Source of the DNA: Achromobacter piechaudii NBRC 102461
Lineage (GTDB): Bacteria; Pseudomonadota; Gammaproteobacteria; Burkholderiales; Burkholderiaceae_B
Direction of reading: 5' to 3'
Length of the DNA stretch: 64,000 nt
NCBI RefSeq assembly: GCF_001571245.1
Contig: NZ_BCTK01000006.1
Span: 744,001-808,000, forward strand
In this document: piece after piece, positions 25,503 to 34,430 of the stretch
Numbering within the stretch: the stretch's first letter is position 1
Layout of the letters: each line of letters begins with the position of its first letter
Notes under the pieces: generated by a model
The model's database searches: none
Told to the model about the DNA's origin: nothing
Seen by the model: the letters and a program-made list of their open reading frames with translations, nothing else
Program-made: the position numbers and the translations under genes

Positions 25503-26812
25503 TGCCAAAGCTGCGCGGCGATGCCATCGCCGCGCACTTTCCTGTCGTCATGCATTCCGAACCGCTCTTTCGCAAGCAGGCGCTCGCCGCGCAACGCGCC
25601 GCGCCGCTGGGCGATATCGTCCTGATCCGGCCGGTGTCGTTTGCGTGGGTGACGGGCGTGCTGGGCGGCTTCGTTGTACTGGTGTGCCTGTTCCTTGCAT
25701 TCGGCGCCTATACCAAGCGGGCCACGGTCAGCGGCCAGCTTGCGCCCGACACGGGGTTGTTGAAGCTCTACGTGCCGCAGTCCGGCGTGGTGCTGGAGAG
25801 GCGGGTGGGGGAAGGGGAACACGTCAACGCCGGCGACGTGCTGTATGTGGTGTCGGGCGACCGGCAAAGCGCCGTGGGCGACACGCAGCAAGTCATCAGC
25901 GGGCAGATCCGGCAGCGGCAGGACAGCCTGCGGCAGGCGCGCGAGAAGACGCTGGCGCTCCAGCAAGGCGAACGGGATCTATTGACGGCGGGTGTGGCCG
26001 GGCTGCGCGCGCAGTTGACGGCCATCGACCTGCAGATCGACGGCCAGCGTGGCCGCATCAAGCTGGCGCAAGACAGCGCCCAGCGTTATCGCGCGCTGAT
26101 GGACAAGGGCTATCTGTCGCCCGAGGAATCAGACCTGAAGCGGGCCGAGCTGCTGGAGCAGCGCAACCAGTTGCAGGCGCTGCTGCGCGACCGCATCGGG
26201 CTGGCGATGGAATTGTCCAGCCGGCAGGCGGCGTTGGCCGACCTGGGCCTGCGCCAGCAGAACCAGCTGGGGCAGTTGGACCGCGACCTGGCCGGCGTGG
26301 CGGAGGAACTGACGCAAAGCGAAGCCCGCCGCCAACTGCGCGTCACCGCGCCGCAAGCTGGCGTGCTGACGTCAATGAACGCCGATGTCGGCCAGTCCGT
26401 CGATACCGTGCGGCCGCTGGCTACCTTGGTGCCCGATGGCGCGACGCTGTTGGCTGAACTCTATGCGCCCAGCCGCGCCGTCGGTTTCGTTGCGCCGGGC
26501 GACGCGGTGCTGATGCGCTTTGCCGCCTATCCCTACCAAACCTACGGCCAGCAGGCGGGCGTCGTTCAAAGCGTGACGCAGAGCGCCTTGCCGGAATGGC
26601 AGTTGCGTGATGGCGCGCCAGCCAACGCCAACAGCGCGTCCGAACCGATGTACCGCATCACGGTGTCGCTGGACTCGCCCGCGCGCGGTCCGCAAGGGCA
26701 GGCGCTGGCGCTGCGGCCCGGCATGCGGCTGGAGGCCGACCTGCTACAGCAGAAGCGGCGTCTGTATCAATGGGCCATTGACCCGGCCCGACAGCTTGCG
26801 GGGAAATGGTGA
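25502..26812 (+). CDS. HlyD-family membrane fusion protein of peptide exporter
   Basis: 436 residues. Cytoplasmic N-terminus, one membrane helix (about residues 44-68, ending LFLAFGAYTKRA), a biotinyl-lipoyl half-motif SGQLAPDTGLLKLYVPQSGVV, a long periplasmic coiled coil (residues 140-270) and the second lipoyl/beta-barrel part VTAPQAGVLTSMNADVGQSV. This is the CvaA/RaxA-type adaptor joining an inner-membrane ABC exporter to an outer-membrane TolC. No TolC gene is present here, so a housekeeping TolC is probably used. Its ATG overlaps the peptide gene stop and its stop overlaps the ABC gene start. An in-frame ATG at 25550 is a possible shorter start. Confidence 0.92.
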   Translation: MPKLRGDAIAAHFPVVMHSEPLFRKQALAAQRAAPLGDIVLIRPVSFAWVTGVLGGFVVLVCLFLAFGAYTKRATVSGQLAPDTGLLKLYVPQSGVVLERRVGEGEHVNAGDVLYVVSGDRQSAVGDTQQVISGQIRQRQDSLRQAREKTLALQQGERDLLTAGVAGLRAQLTAIDLQIDGQRGRIKLAQDSAQRYRALMDKGYLSPEESDLKRAELLEQRNQLQALLRDRIGLAMELSSRQAALADLGLRQQNQLGQLDRDLAGVAEELTQSEARRQLRVTAPQAGVLTSMNADVGQSVDTVRPLATLVPDGATLLAELYAPSRAVGFVAPGDAVLMRFAAYPYQTYGQQAGVVQSVTQSALPEWQLRDGAPANANSASEPMYRITVSLDSPARGPQGQALALRPGMRLEADLLQQKRRLYQWAIDPARQLAGKW

Positions 26813-29004
26813 CGATGCTTGAACGCCTGACGCTGGGCGTGCAGCGCCGCGTGCCGCGCATCCTGCAAACCGAGGCGGCCGAATGCGGCTTGGCCGCCGT
26901 CGGCATGATCGCTGGCTTTCACGGCCATCATCAAAGCCTGGCCAGCCTGCGCGGCCGCTTTCCGGTGTCGCTCAAGGGCTCGACGCTGGCGTCGCTGATC
27001 CACGTGGCCAGCCAGCTCGGACTCGCGTCGCGGCCCGTCAAGGCGGACCTGGGCGCGCTGGACAAGCTGGCCTTGCCTTGCATCCTGCATTGGGAGTTCA
27101 ACCACTTCGTGGTGCTGACCGCCATCGATGGGCGAGGGGCCACCGTGATCGATCCCGCGCGCGGCGCGCGCAAGGTCACTCTGGGCGAGCTATCGGCCGC
27201 GTATACCGGCGTGGCGTTGGAGCTATGGCCAACGCCGGATTTTCAGCCGGCCCGGCAGGCGCGCCCGGTGCGGCTGCGCGAACTGACCGGCCGCATCACG
27301 GGGCTGGGCGCGGCCTTCTCGCAGGTGCTGCTGCTGGCGCTGGCCCTGGAAGTGCTGACGGTGGTGCAGCCCTTCTTCCTGCAATGGGTCGTGGACCATG
27401 TGCTCAATACTGGCGACCGGGACCTGCTGACCACGCTGGCCCTGGCCTTCGGGTTGCTGATGGTGATGCTGCACCTGACGTCGGTAGCGCGCAGCTGGAT
27501 GCTGCTGTACCTGGGCACGACCCTGAACCTGCAATGGCGCGCCAATGTCTTCACGCATCTGTTGCGCCTGCCGGTGGCCTATTTCGAGCGCCGCCATCTG
27601 GGCGACATCGTGTCGCGCTTCGGCGCCATCGACGCCATCCAGCGCACCGTCACCACCTCGTTCCTTGAGGCGCTGCTGGACGGCATGGTCATGACGATCA
27701 CCTTGGTGCTGATGTTGCTGTACAGCCCGCCGCTGGCATGGATCGCATTGGGGGCGATGGCGCTTTACGGCGCGGCGCGCTGGGCCGGCTACGCCGCCTT
27801 GCGCCATGCCACGGAAGAACACATCGTCCACGCCGCGAAAGAGCAGTCGCACTTCCTGGAGACCGTGCGTGGCGTCAAGGCCATCAAGCTGTTCCAGCAT
27901 CAGGACGACCGCCGTTCGCGCTGGCTGACATTGCTGGTCAATGAAATCAATGCCGATCTGCGCGTGCAGAAATGGGCGCTGTTCTTCCGGACCTTCAATG
28001 GCCTGCTGTTCGGCTTGTCGTCCATCGCCATCCTGTGGCTGGGCGCGCGGCAGGTGTTGGGCGGGCAGTTCACGGTGGGCGCGTTGCTGGCGTTCATCGT
28101 CTACAAGACGCTCTTCGACAAGCGCGTGGCGGCATTGCTGGACAAGCTGGTGGACGTGAAGATGCTGCGGCTGCAAGGCGAGCGTCTGGCGGATATCGTG
28201 CACGAGGCGCCCGAACCGGTGGACGACAACCCCCCGGCGTCGGGCGAACCCTCCGGCCCGCCCATCGCCGTTGCGCCCGTGATCGAAGTGCGCGACCTGC
28301 GGTTTCGCTACAGCGCGCATGAACCCTATGTGCTGGACGGCGTCAGCCTGCGGATCGAGGCCGGCGAATCCGTTGCCATCACCGGGCCGTCGGGGGGCGG
28401 CAAGACGACGCTGATCAATATTCTGCTGGGCGTCCTCACGCCCACCGAGGGCGAGGTGCTGGTGGACGGCGCACCCGTGCGTGGCGCGAACGCGGCGTTG
28501 CTGCGCAGGATTGCCGGCACGGTGTTGCAGGACGACGTGTTGTTTGCCGGCTCCATCGCCGAGAACATCAGTTTTTTCGATCCGCGCTTCGACGCCGACC
28601 GCGCCCGCGAGTGCGCCCGCATCGCCGACATCCACGACGACATCGTCGCCATGCCCATGGGCTACAACACGCTGGTGGGCGACATGGGCACGGTGCTCTC
28701 GGGTGGCCAGAAGCAGCGCGTGCTGCTGGCGCGCGCGCTGTACAAGCGGCCGACGCTGTTGTTCCTGGACGAAGCCACCAGCCACCTGGACCTGGCCCGC
28801 GAACGCGTGGTCAACATGGCGATCTCGCGGCTGGCGATGACACGCGTGATCGTTGCGCATCGGCCTGACACCATCGCCGCCGCCGGGCGCGAGATCGTGC
28901 TGTTGGATGGCAAGGTCGCCGCCGACAGCGGGCGGCGCGAGGTCAGGCCGGCCGGCCGAACACGCCGCCGCGCCGCGCCACTAGCGTCGCCTGTGTGCGA
29001 TTGA
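26806..29004 (+). CDS. Peptidase-domain (C39) ABC exporter for the double-glycine peptide
   Basis: 732 residues. N-terminal C39 cysteine peptidase with catalytic Cys27 (TEAAECGLAA), His100 (FNHFVVL) and Asp116 (VIDPARG), and oxyanion Gln21: all present, so the leader can be cut. Six-helix membrane domain about residues 165-450 (for example LLALALEVLTVVQPFFLQWV). ATP-binding domain with Walker A GPSGGGKTT (527-535), signature LSGGQ (631-635), Walker B LLFLDEA (651-657) and H-loop His685. The arrangement equals CvaB, LagD/NukT and RaxB. Overlaps the fusion-protein stop by seven bases (ATGGTGA). The last 62 bases overlap a response-regulator gene on the other strand. Confidence 0.95.
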   Translation: MVTMLERLTLGVQRRVPRILQTEAAECGLAAVGMIAGFHGHHQSLASLRGRFPVSLKGSTLASLIHVASQLGLASRPVKADLGALDKLALPCILHWEFNHFVVLTAIDGRGATVIDPARGARKVTLGELSAAYTGVALELWPTPDFQPARQARPVRLRELTGRITGLGAAFSQVLLLALALEVLTVVQPFFLQWVVDHVLNTGDRDLLTTLALAFGLLMVMLHLTSVARSWMLLYLGTTLNLQWRANVFTHLLRLPVAYFERRHLGDIVSRFGAIDAIQRTVTTSFLEALLDGMVMTITLVLMLLYSPPLAWIALGAMALYGAARWAGYAALRHATEEHIVHAAKEQSHFLETVRGVKAIKLFQHQDDRRSRWLTLLVNEINADLRVQKWALFFRTFNGLLFGLSSIAILWLGARQVLGGQFTVGALLAFIVYKTLFDKRVAALLDKLVDVKMLRLQGERLADIVHEAPEPVDDNPPASGEPSGPPIAVAPVIEVRDLRFRYSAHEPYVLDGVSLRIEAGESVAITGPSGGGKTTLINILLGVLTPTEGEVLVDGAPVRGANAALLRRIAGTVLQDDVLFAGSIAENISFFDPRFDADRARECARIADIHDDIVAMPMGYNTLVGDMGTVLSGGQKQRVLLARALYKRPTLLFLDEATSHLDLARERVVNMAISRLAMTRVIVAHRPDTIAAAGREIVLLDGKVAADSGRREVRPAGRTRRRAAPLASPVCD

Positions 29005-29581
29005 GCACGCCCAGCGCGGCCAGGATGGCCGACACGTGGGTCTTCACGGTTTTCTCGGTCATGCAGAGGCGCTCGGATATTTCCTTGTTGCGCAGCCCGT
29101 CGCACATCAGCCGCAGCACTTCCTGCTGGCGCGGGGTCAGCGTGCGCAGCAGCGCCGCTTCGTCCTGAGTGGCAGGCGCCGCTGCTGCCGCCACGGGGCG
29201 GTGCGCGGGCTGGGCCGCGTCGTTGATGGCGTCCAGCGCGGCGACCAGTTCCTGGCAGCTGGCCGACTTGTTCATGAAGGCCTGGGCGCCGGCATCCATC
29301 GCGCGGCGCTGATCCTCGGGGTCTTCCGAGGCCGACAGCACCAGCACGCGCAGCTTCGCCCGCCGCTGGCGCATGCGCCGCAGCAACTCCGCGCCCGCAA
29401 TATCCGGTAGGTAATAGTCCATGATCACATTAGTGATGTCGTCATGACGCGCCAGCACGTCCATTGCTTCGTGTCCGTTCGCGGCGGGATGCAGCGTCAG
29501 GCTGGGGACGGCGTTGGACAGGGCCAGCGCGAGGGCTTCGCGGAACATCGCATGGTCATCGACCAGCAGGACGGCCGTCAT
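28943..29581 (-). CDS. NarL/LuxR family response regulator
   Basis: 212 residues: receiver with phospho-acceptor Asp55 (VIMDYYLPDI) and C-terminal LuxR helix-turn-helix (LTPRQQEVLRLMCDGLRNKEISERLCMTEKTVKTHVSAIL). The ATG at 29581 overlaps the stop of the hybrid-kinase gene (ATGA), so the pair is one transcript. It is convergent with the peptide exporter and overlaps its 3' end, which could allow antisense interference, but a direct regulatory role for the exporter is only a guess. Confidence 0.92.
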   Translation of the reverse strand: MTAVLLVDDHAMFREALALALSNAVPSLTLHPAANGHEAMDVLARHDDITNVIMDYYLPDIAGAELLRRMRQRRAKLRVLVLSASEDPEDQRRAMDAGAQAFMNKSASCQELVAALDAINDAAQPAHRPVAAAAAPATQDEAALLRTLTPRQQEVLRLMCDGLRNKEISERLCMTEKTVKTHVSAILAALGVLNRTQATLVARRGGVFGRPA

Positions 29582-31404
29582 TCGTGGTCTCCAGAGGGGC
29601 GGACGGTTGAGGCTTGCAGCAGTGCGGCCACGCGTTCGCGCAGCGCCTGCACGGACACGGGCTTGTGCAGCAGGGGAATCGCGCGGTCGGCGGCTTCGGC
29701 CAGGCGGGCGGGGTCGGTGTCGCCGCTGACGAGCAGGGCGGGCAGGTCCGGGTCGTTGTATTCCTCGCGCAGCCGTTCGATGACGTGGATGCCGGTTTCG
29801 TGATCGCGCAGCCGGTAGTCGCTGACGATCAGCGCCGGTCGTTCGGCCAGCGGCAGCACGCGTTCGAACAGCGCATTGCCGCTGGACGCGCCGATGACGC
29901 GGCAGCCCCAGCTCTCGAACAGCATCGTCAGGCCGGCCAGGTTCTGCGGGTCGTCGTCCACCAGCAGCGCCAACTGGCCGTGCAGGGAAGCGTCGCTGGA
30001 CGCCGCGCGCGCATGCGGCGGCGCGGCGTCGATCGCCGATACGCCGGCCTGCGCCGGGTCCGCGATGGGCGCGGTCAACATGAACACCGTGCCCTGGCCC
30101 GCCTGCGAACGCAGCGCCAGCGGATGCCCCAGCAATCTGGCGGTGCGGCGCACGATGGCCAGGCCCAGCCCCAGCCCCTTGCTGCGATCGCGCTCGGGAT
30201 TGCCCAGCTGATGGAATTCCCAGAACACGCGCTCTTGCTCGGCGGCGGGGATGCCCACGCCGTTGTCCCACACTTCGATGCGCAGCTGGCCGCCGACGCG
30301 GCGGCATCCGATCAGCACGCGCCCGCCCGTGGCGTGCGTGATGGCGTTGCTGATGAGGTTGCGCAGAATGCGTTCAAGCAGGACAGGATCGGACCAGATG
30401 CTGGCCGCACACGGCCGCACGCGCAGCGACATGCCTTTTTCCCTGGCTTGCGGCGCGTATTCGGCGCGCAGCTGGTCCAGCAGCGGATTCAGCGCAAAGC
30501 CCTGCCAGCGCGGTTCAATGACGCCGGCGTCCAGCCGCGACAGATTCAGCAGGGCGTCGAACAACTGGCCCATGGCCGTCATGGCGCTGCCGATGTTATC
30601 CACCAGGTAATGACCGTGGCGTGACAGCGGTTCGTTCGCCAGCAGTCCCAGGAACAGGTTGACCGCGTGCACGGGCTGGCGCAGGTCGTGGCTGGCGGCG
30701 GCCAGAAAGCGCGACTTTTCCAGGTCGCTGCGTTCGGCGGCAATCTTTTCCTGGCGCACCTGTTCCAGCAGCGCCAGGTTTTCGTAGCCCAGCCGCAAGG
30801 CGTCCAGGTGCGTGCGGTTCATGCGATGGATGAAGGCCAGCGTGGCCACCAGATACGCCAGCCCGCCCGTGACCAGCGCCAGGTGGATCGCCGAGGGCTG
30901 CGCGGCCAGCGCGATGAACATGGGCGCGAACGCCGGCACTTCGAACGCGTACATGACGGGCAGCAGCATGTAGTTCGAATAGATCGCGCCGGTGCCCAGC
31001 CCGAACAGGATGACGATGAAGAACAGCTGATATTCCAACGGGACGAACAGCGTCCAGTAGGCAAAGGGCAGGCCCCACAACAGGCCGGACGCCAGGTTGC
31101 CCACCAGCATGCGCCGCACCCAGCGCGCGGCGGCGTCGGGCTGCGTAAGGTGGCGGTCGTAGGCAATCATCGCGGCCAGCCGAAGCGCGCCGACCAGCAG
31201 CGTGGCGACGATCCACGCCAGCACTTCGTGCATCGGCAACACACCGCGCAGCGCATAGGCCGAGAAGCAGGCCGAGATCAGCGAGCCGGCCAGTGCAAAC
31301 GGAAAGCTGCGCCGCAAGGCGTCGATCTGCACCTGCCGGATGCGGGCGCCGTAGGCGGGAGAGGGCGAGGTGGCGGAGGGAGTCTGGCCGAGGGTGGGCT
31401 GCAC
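29578..31404 (-). CDS. Membrane hybrid sensor histidine kinase with receiver domain
   Basis: 608 residues. About six membrane helices in the first 200 residues (no large periplasmic loop), a short coiled coil, HisKA with the phospho-acceptor near residue 238 in AASHDLRQPVHAVNLFLGLL, ATPase boxes ILRNLISNAITHATGG, DNGVGI and GLGLGLAIV, and a C-terminal receiver with Asp around residue 525 (LIVSDYRLRDHETG). The SHDLRQP H-box is typical of a group of hybrid kinases common in beta- and gamma-proteobacteria that sense from within the membrane. GTG start at 31404. Coupled to the NarL-type regulator gene. Confidence 0.92.
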   Translation of the reverse strand: MQPTLGQTPSATSPSPAYGARIRQVQIDALRRSFPFALAGSLISACFSAYALRGVLPMHEVLAWIVATLLVGALRLAAMIAYDRHLTQPDAAARWVRRMLVGNLASGLLWGLPFAYWTLFVPLEYQLFFIVILFGLGTGAIYSNYMLLPVMYAFEVPAFAPMFIALAAQPSAIHLALVTGGLAYLVATLAFIHRMNRTHLDALRLGYENLALLEQVRQEKIAAERSDLEKSRFLAAASHDLRQPVHAVNLFLGLLANEPLSRHGHYLVDNIGSAMTAMGQLFDALLNLSRLDAGVIEPRWQGFALNPLLDQLRAEYAPQAREKGMSLRVRPCAASIWSDPVLLERILRNLISNAITHATGGRVLIGCRRVGGQLRIEVWDNGVGIPAAEQERVFWEFHQLGNPERDRSKGLGLGLAIVRRTARLLGHPLALRSQAGQGTVFMLTAPIADPAQAGVSAIDAAPPHARAASSDASLHGQLALLVDDDPQNLAGLTMLFESWGCRVIGASSGNALFERVLPLAERPALIVSDYRLRDHETGIHVIERLREEYNDPDLPALLVSGDTDPARLAEAADRAIPLLHKPVSVQALRERVAALLQASTVRPSGDHE

Positions 31405-31546
31405 CGGCGGATTTTAGACCGATTGCATGACGCCCGGCTAAAGGTTCCGCCGCCTCTGCCGTAAGCCCAGACGTAGGCCGCCGCTTTTTGGGCGGGCTGC
31501 GTTCCCCTGCCGTCCGGCACGGGGCTGTGGCAGTAAGAAGGCAAGA

Positions 31547-33400
31547 ATGAAAATCACCTCGTTGCGCAACCGTATTCTATTGATCACCTGCTTTACCGTC
31601 GTAGGCGCCCTGGTTTTGTCGGGCATCACCACCTACCAGATCGTGCGCAGCAACATGATGGCAACCATCTCCGGCAACCTGGACGCCATCGCGGCGGGCA
31701 ATGCCAGCGCCATCGAACGTTGGTCTGCCGACAAGGCGCAGGCGGTCACCGCCACCGCCGCCGTGGTGGAAAAGGGCGACCCGCGCGGGCTGACCAAGCT
31801 GATGGGCGAGACCAACGGCTTTCCGATATCCACCATCGGCTGGTCGGACAAGAGCTACTTTTCCACCACGCAGACCGCCGCCGACTACGACCCCACGGCG
31901 CGGCCCTGGTACAAGAGCGCGGTGGCGGCGGGCAAGCTCACCGTGACCAAGCCCTACGGCGATTCGGGCACCGGCAAGCTGTATGTGGCCTTTACCACGC
32001 CGATGATTCGCGGCGGGCAGACGGTAGGCGTCCTGAGCGGCGCGGTGCCGCTCGATGGCATCCAGGCCATCATCCGCGCCATTCGTCCCACGCCGTCCAG
32101 CCTGGCGTTCGTGGTGGCGACCGACGGCCAGGTCATCTCGCATGTGAATGACAAGCTGGCGCTCAAGCCGTCCACCGACGTGGCGCCCGAGTTGACGCCG
32201 GCCGCGCTGGCGGCCATGGGGCGTGACGGCGCGGAGCCCATCACGGTCAGCCTGGACGGCCAGAAAAAGCTGCTCAAGGCCCGCCGTATTCCGGGCACCG
32301 ACTGGTCGCTGGTGATTGCGCTGGACAGCGCCGAGGCCACGGCCGGACTGACCCAGGTGCTGAACGCCACGCTGATTTCGCTGGTGGTGCTGACGCTGGT
32401 GGCCGTGGGCCTGGCCAGCGTGGTGACCTCGCGCGCCTTCAAGCGCCTGTCGGCCGTGCGCGACGCGATGGACACCATCGGTTCGGGCGACGGCGACATG
32501 ACGCATCGCCTGGACGTGGTGGGCCATGACGAAGTGGCGCAGATTTCGGCGTCCTTCAACGCGTTTGTCGACAAGATCAGCACCGTCATGCTTGAGGTGC
32601 GCACGGGCGTGCATTCGATGTCCGCCGCCACGCGCGAGATCGACATGGGCAACCGCGACCTGTCCCAGCGCACGGAAACGTCGGCGGGCTCCTTGCAGGA
32701 GACCTCGTCGGCCCTGACGCAGATGACCTCCAGCGTGCGCCAGACGGAAGAGGCCGCCGAGCATGCCAAGCGCCTGGCAACCGAGGCCAGCGTGGCGGCC
32801 GAGCGCGGCGGCAAGGTGGTGACGGACGCGGTGACGACGATGAGCGCGATCTCGCAGTCCTCGCAGCGCATCACGGAAATCATCAGCGTGATCGACAGCA
32901 TCGCCTTCCAGACCAACATCCTGGCGTTGAACGCGGCCGTGGAAGCGGCGCGCGCGGGCGAGCAGGGCCGGGGTTTTGCGGTGGTGGCGGGCGAAGTGCG
33001 CACGCTGGCGCAGCGCAGCGCCGCGTCGGCTCAGGAGATCCGCACCTTGATCCAGGCGTCGGTTGAAAACGTCAAGAGCGGCACCGAACGCGTGCAGGCA
33101 GCCGGCTCGACGATGAGCGAAATCGTGGACGGCATTGCGCGCGTGCAGCGCCTGGTCAACGAAATCCACGGCGCGATGACCGAGCAGAGCGTCGGCATCA
33201 GCCAGATCGACCGCAGCGTGGCCGACATGGACCAGGCTACCCAGCAGAACGCGGCCCTGGTGGAAGAATCCGCCGCGGCCTCGGCCATGTTGAGCGACCA
33301 GGCCCGTGTGCTGGCCGATACGGTGGCGCTGTTCAAGCTGCGCGAAGATCCGCGCGGGCGTCACGCGGGTACGATGCTGGCGCTGCCTGGGGCGGCGTAG
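31547..33400 (+). CDS. Methyl-accepting chemotaxis protein with dCache sensor
   Basis: 617 residues. Membrane helix 8-30, periplasmic double-Cache domain ([25 protein letters not shown] is the dCache signature), second helix near 280-300, HAMP linker, then the signalling domain with the invariant hairpin tip [35 protein letters not shown]. No C-terminal NWETF-type CheR/CheB tether. dCache receptors with this motif often bind amino acids or amines, but the ligand is not readable here. AAGG ribosome site before ATG 31547; monocistronic, followed by a GC-rich hairpin. Confidence 0.95.
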   Translation: MKITSLRNRILLITCFTVVGALVLSGITTYQIVRSNMMATISGNLDAIAAGNASAIERWSADKAQAVTATAAVVEKGDPRGLTKLMGETNGFPISTIGWSDKSYFSTTQTAADYDPTARPWYKSAVAAGKLTVTKPYGDSGTGKLYVAFTTPMIRGGQTVGVLSGAVPLDGIQAIIRAIRPTPSSLAFVVATDGQVISHVNDKLALKPSTDVAPELTPAALAAMGRDGAEPITVSLDGQKKLLKARRIPGTDWSLVIALDSAEATAGLTQVLNATLISLVVLTLVAVGLASVVTSRAFKRLSAVRDAMDTIGSGDGDMTHRLDVVGHDEVAQISASFNAFVDKISTVMLEVRTGVHSMSAATREIDMGNRDLSQRTETSAGSLQETSSALTQMTSSVRQTEEAAEHAKRLATEASVAAERGGKVVTDAVTTMSAISQSSQRITEIISVIDSIAFQTNILALNAAVEAARAGEQGRGFAVVAGEVRTLAQRSAASAQEIRTLIQASVENVKSGTERVQAAGSTMSEIVDGIARVQRLVNEIHGAMTEQSVGISQIDRSVADMDQATQQNAALVEESAAASAMLSDQARVLADTVALFKLREDPRGRHAGTMLALPGAA

Positions 33401-33420
33401 CCCCCGGGTGGCGGGCGGCC

Positions 33421-33447
33421 GGCGCGGTTCGAGGGGCGAACCGCGCC
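33421..33447 (+). terminator. Hairpin after chemoreceptor gene
   Basis: GGCGCGGTTCG and CGAACCGCGCC form a perfect 11-bp stem with loop AGGGG, 20 bases after the stop. No U-tract follows, so termination may be inefficient. Confidence 0.5.
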
Positions 33448-33514
33448 CGGAGTTGCCCGGCGGCGCGGTTGGAAGCAGAATCCGTCCTATCGAGATCGAA
33501 CCGAGGATGGATGA

Positions 33515-34309
33515 ATGATGGCCGACGCCACCGCCGTAACGCCGCAGGATGTGATGATTTCCACCGCGCTTGGCCGCATCCATGCCCGCCGCTGGCCGGG
33601 CGCCGACGCCCCGATCGTGCTGCTGCACGACTCGCTGGGCAGCGTGGGTTTGTGGCGCGACTTTCCCGCCCACCTGGCCGAGGCGACCGGCCGCGCCGTC
33701 ATCGCTTACGACCGACTGGGATTCGGCCAGTCCGATCCGCACCCGGGCAAGCTGGATGCGGATTTCGTCTTCGCCGAGGCGCGCGATGCCTTTGCCGCGC
33801 TGATCCGGCATTTTGATCTGTCGCGCTTCATTGCCTTTGGCCATAGCGTGGGCGGCGGCATGTCGGTCGCCATCGCGGCGGCCTTTCCACAGGCCTGCAT
33901 CGGCGTCATCACCGAATCGGCCCAGCAATTCGTCGAAGACCGCACGCTGTCGGGCATCCGCGAGGCGGGCGAGCAGTTTCTCGACCCGGCGCAGCTGGAA
34001 CGCTTGAAGCGCTATCACGGCGACAAGGCGCAGTGGGTGCTGGATGCCTGGGTGAAAACCTGGCTGTCGGCGGAATTCGCCGGTTGGAATCTGGATGACA
34101 CCCTGCCGCGCGTGTCCGCGCCGCTGCTGGCCATCCATGGCGAAAACGACGAGTACGGGTCAATGCGCCATCCGGAAAAGCTGGTGGCGCTGGCGGCCGG
34201 CCCGGCGCAGATGCTGCCCCTGGCCGGTTGCGGCCACGTGCCGCACCGGGAGCGCGAAGCCGTCGTGCTGGAGGCGGTGCAGGAGTTCCTGGCGCGGCAT
34301 GGGATCTGA
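33515..34309 (+). CDS. Alpha/beta hydrolase
   Basis: 264 residues of the classical soluble alpha/beta-hydrolase fold: oxyanion region IVLLHDSLGSVGLWRDFP, AYDRLGFGQSD, nucleophile elbow FGHSVGGGMS, acidic residue near AIHGENDEYG, and catalytic His in AGCGHVPHRE. It resembles MhpC/3-oxoadipate enol-lactonase-type carbon-carbon hydrolases and esterases; substrate cannot be assigned. Stands alone. Confidence 0.9.
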   Translation: MMADATAVTPQDVMISTALGRIHARRWPGADAPIVLLHDSLGSVGLWRDFPAHLAEATGRAVIAYDRLGFGQSDPHPGKLDADFVFAEARDAFAALIRHFDLSRFIAFGHSVGGGMSVAIAAAFPQACIGVITESAQQFVEDRTLSGIREAGEQFLDPAQLERLKRYHGDKAQWVLDAWVKTWLSAEFAGWNLDDTLPRVSAPLLAIHGENDEYGSMRHPEKLVALAAGPAQMLPLAGCGHVPHREREAVVLEAVQEFLARHGI

Positions 34310-34430
34310 ATCCGGGGCGGGCAGACACGGGCACGGTTAATTTTTGCCGGGGCTTGCCGTTAACCCGTGAGCAGCTCCTACACGTATTCAGATAAAAACC
34401 CGGGCAGCCACTGCCCACTGTGGATGCCCC

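Noticed and set aside
27223..28860. A 545-codon minus-strand frame inside the C39 exporter gene
   Set aside because: Composition is antisense-like and all exporter motifs are on the plus strand.
31577..34138. An 853-codon minus-strand open frame opposite the chemoreceptor and hydrolase genes
   Set aside because: Its protein is a run of Arg, His, Gln and Gly with no motif, the mirror image of a high-GC gene; the plus strand has clear domains.
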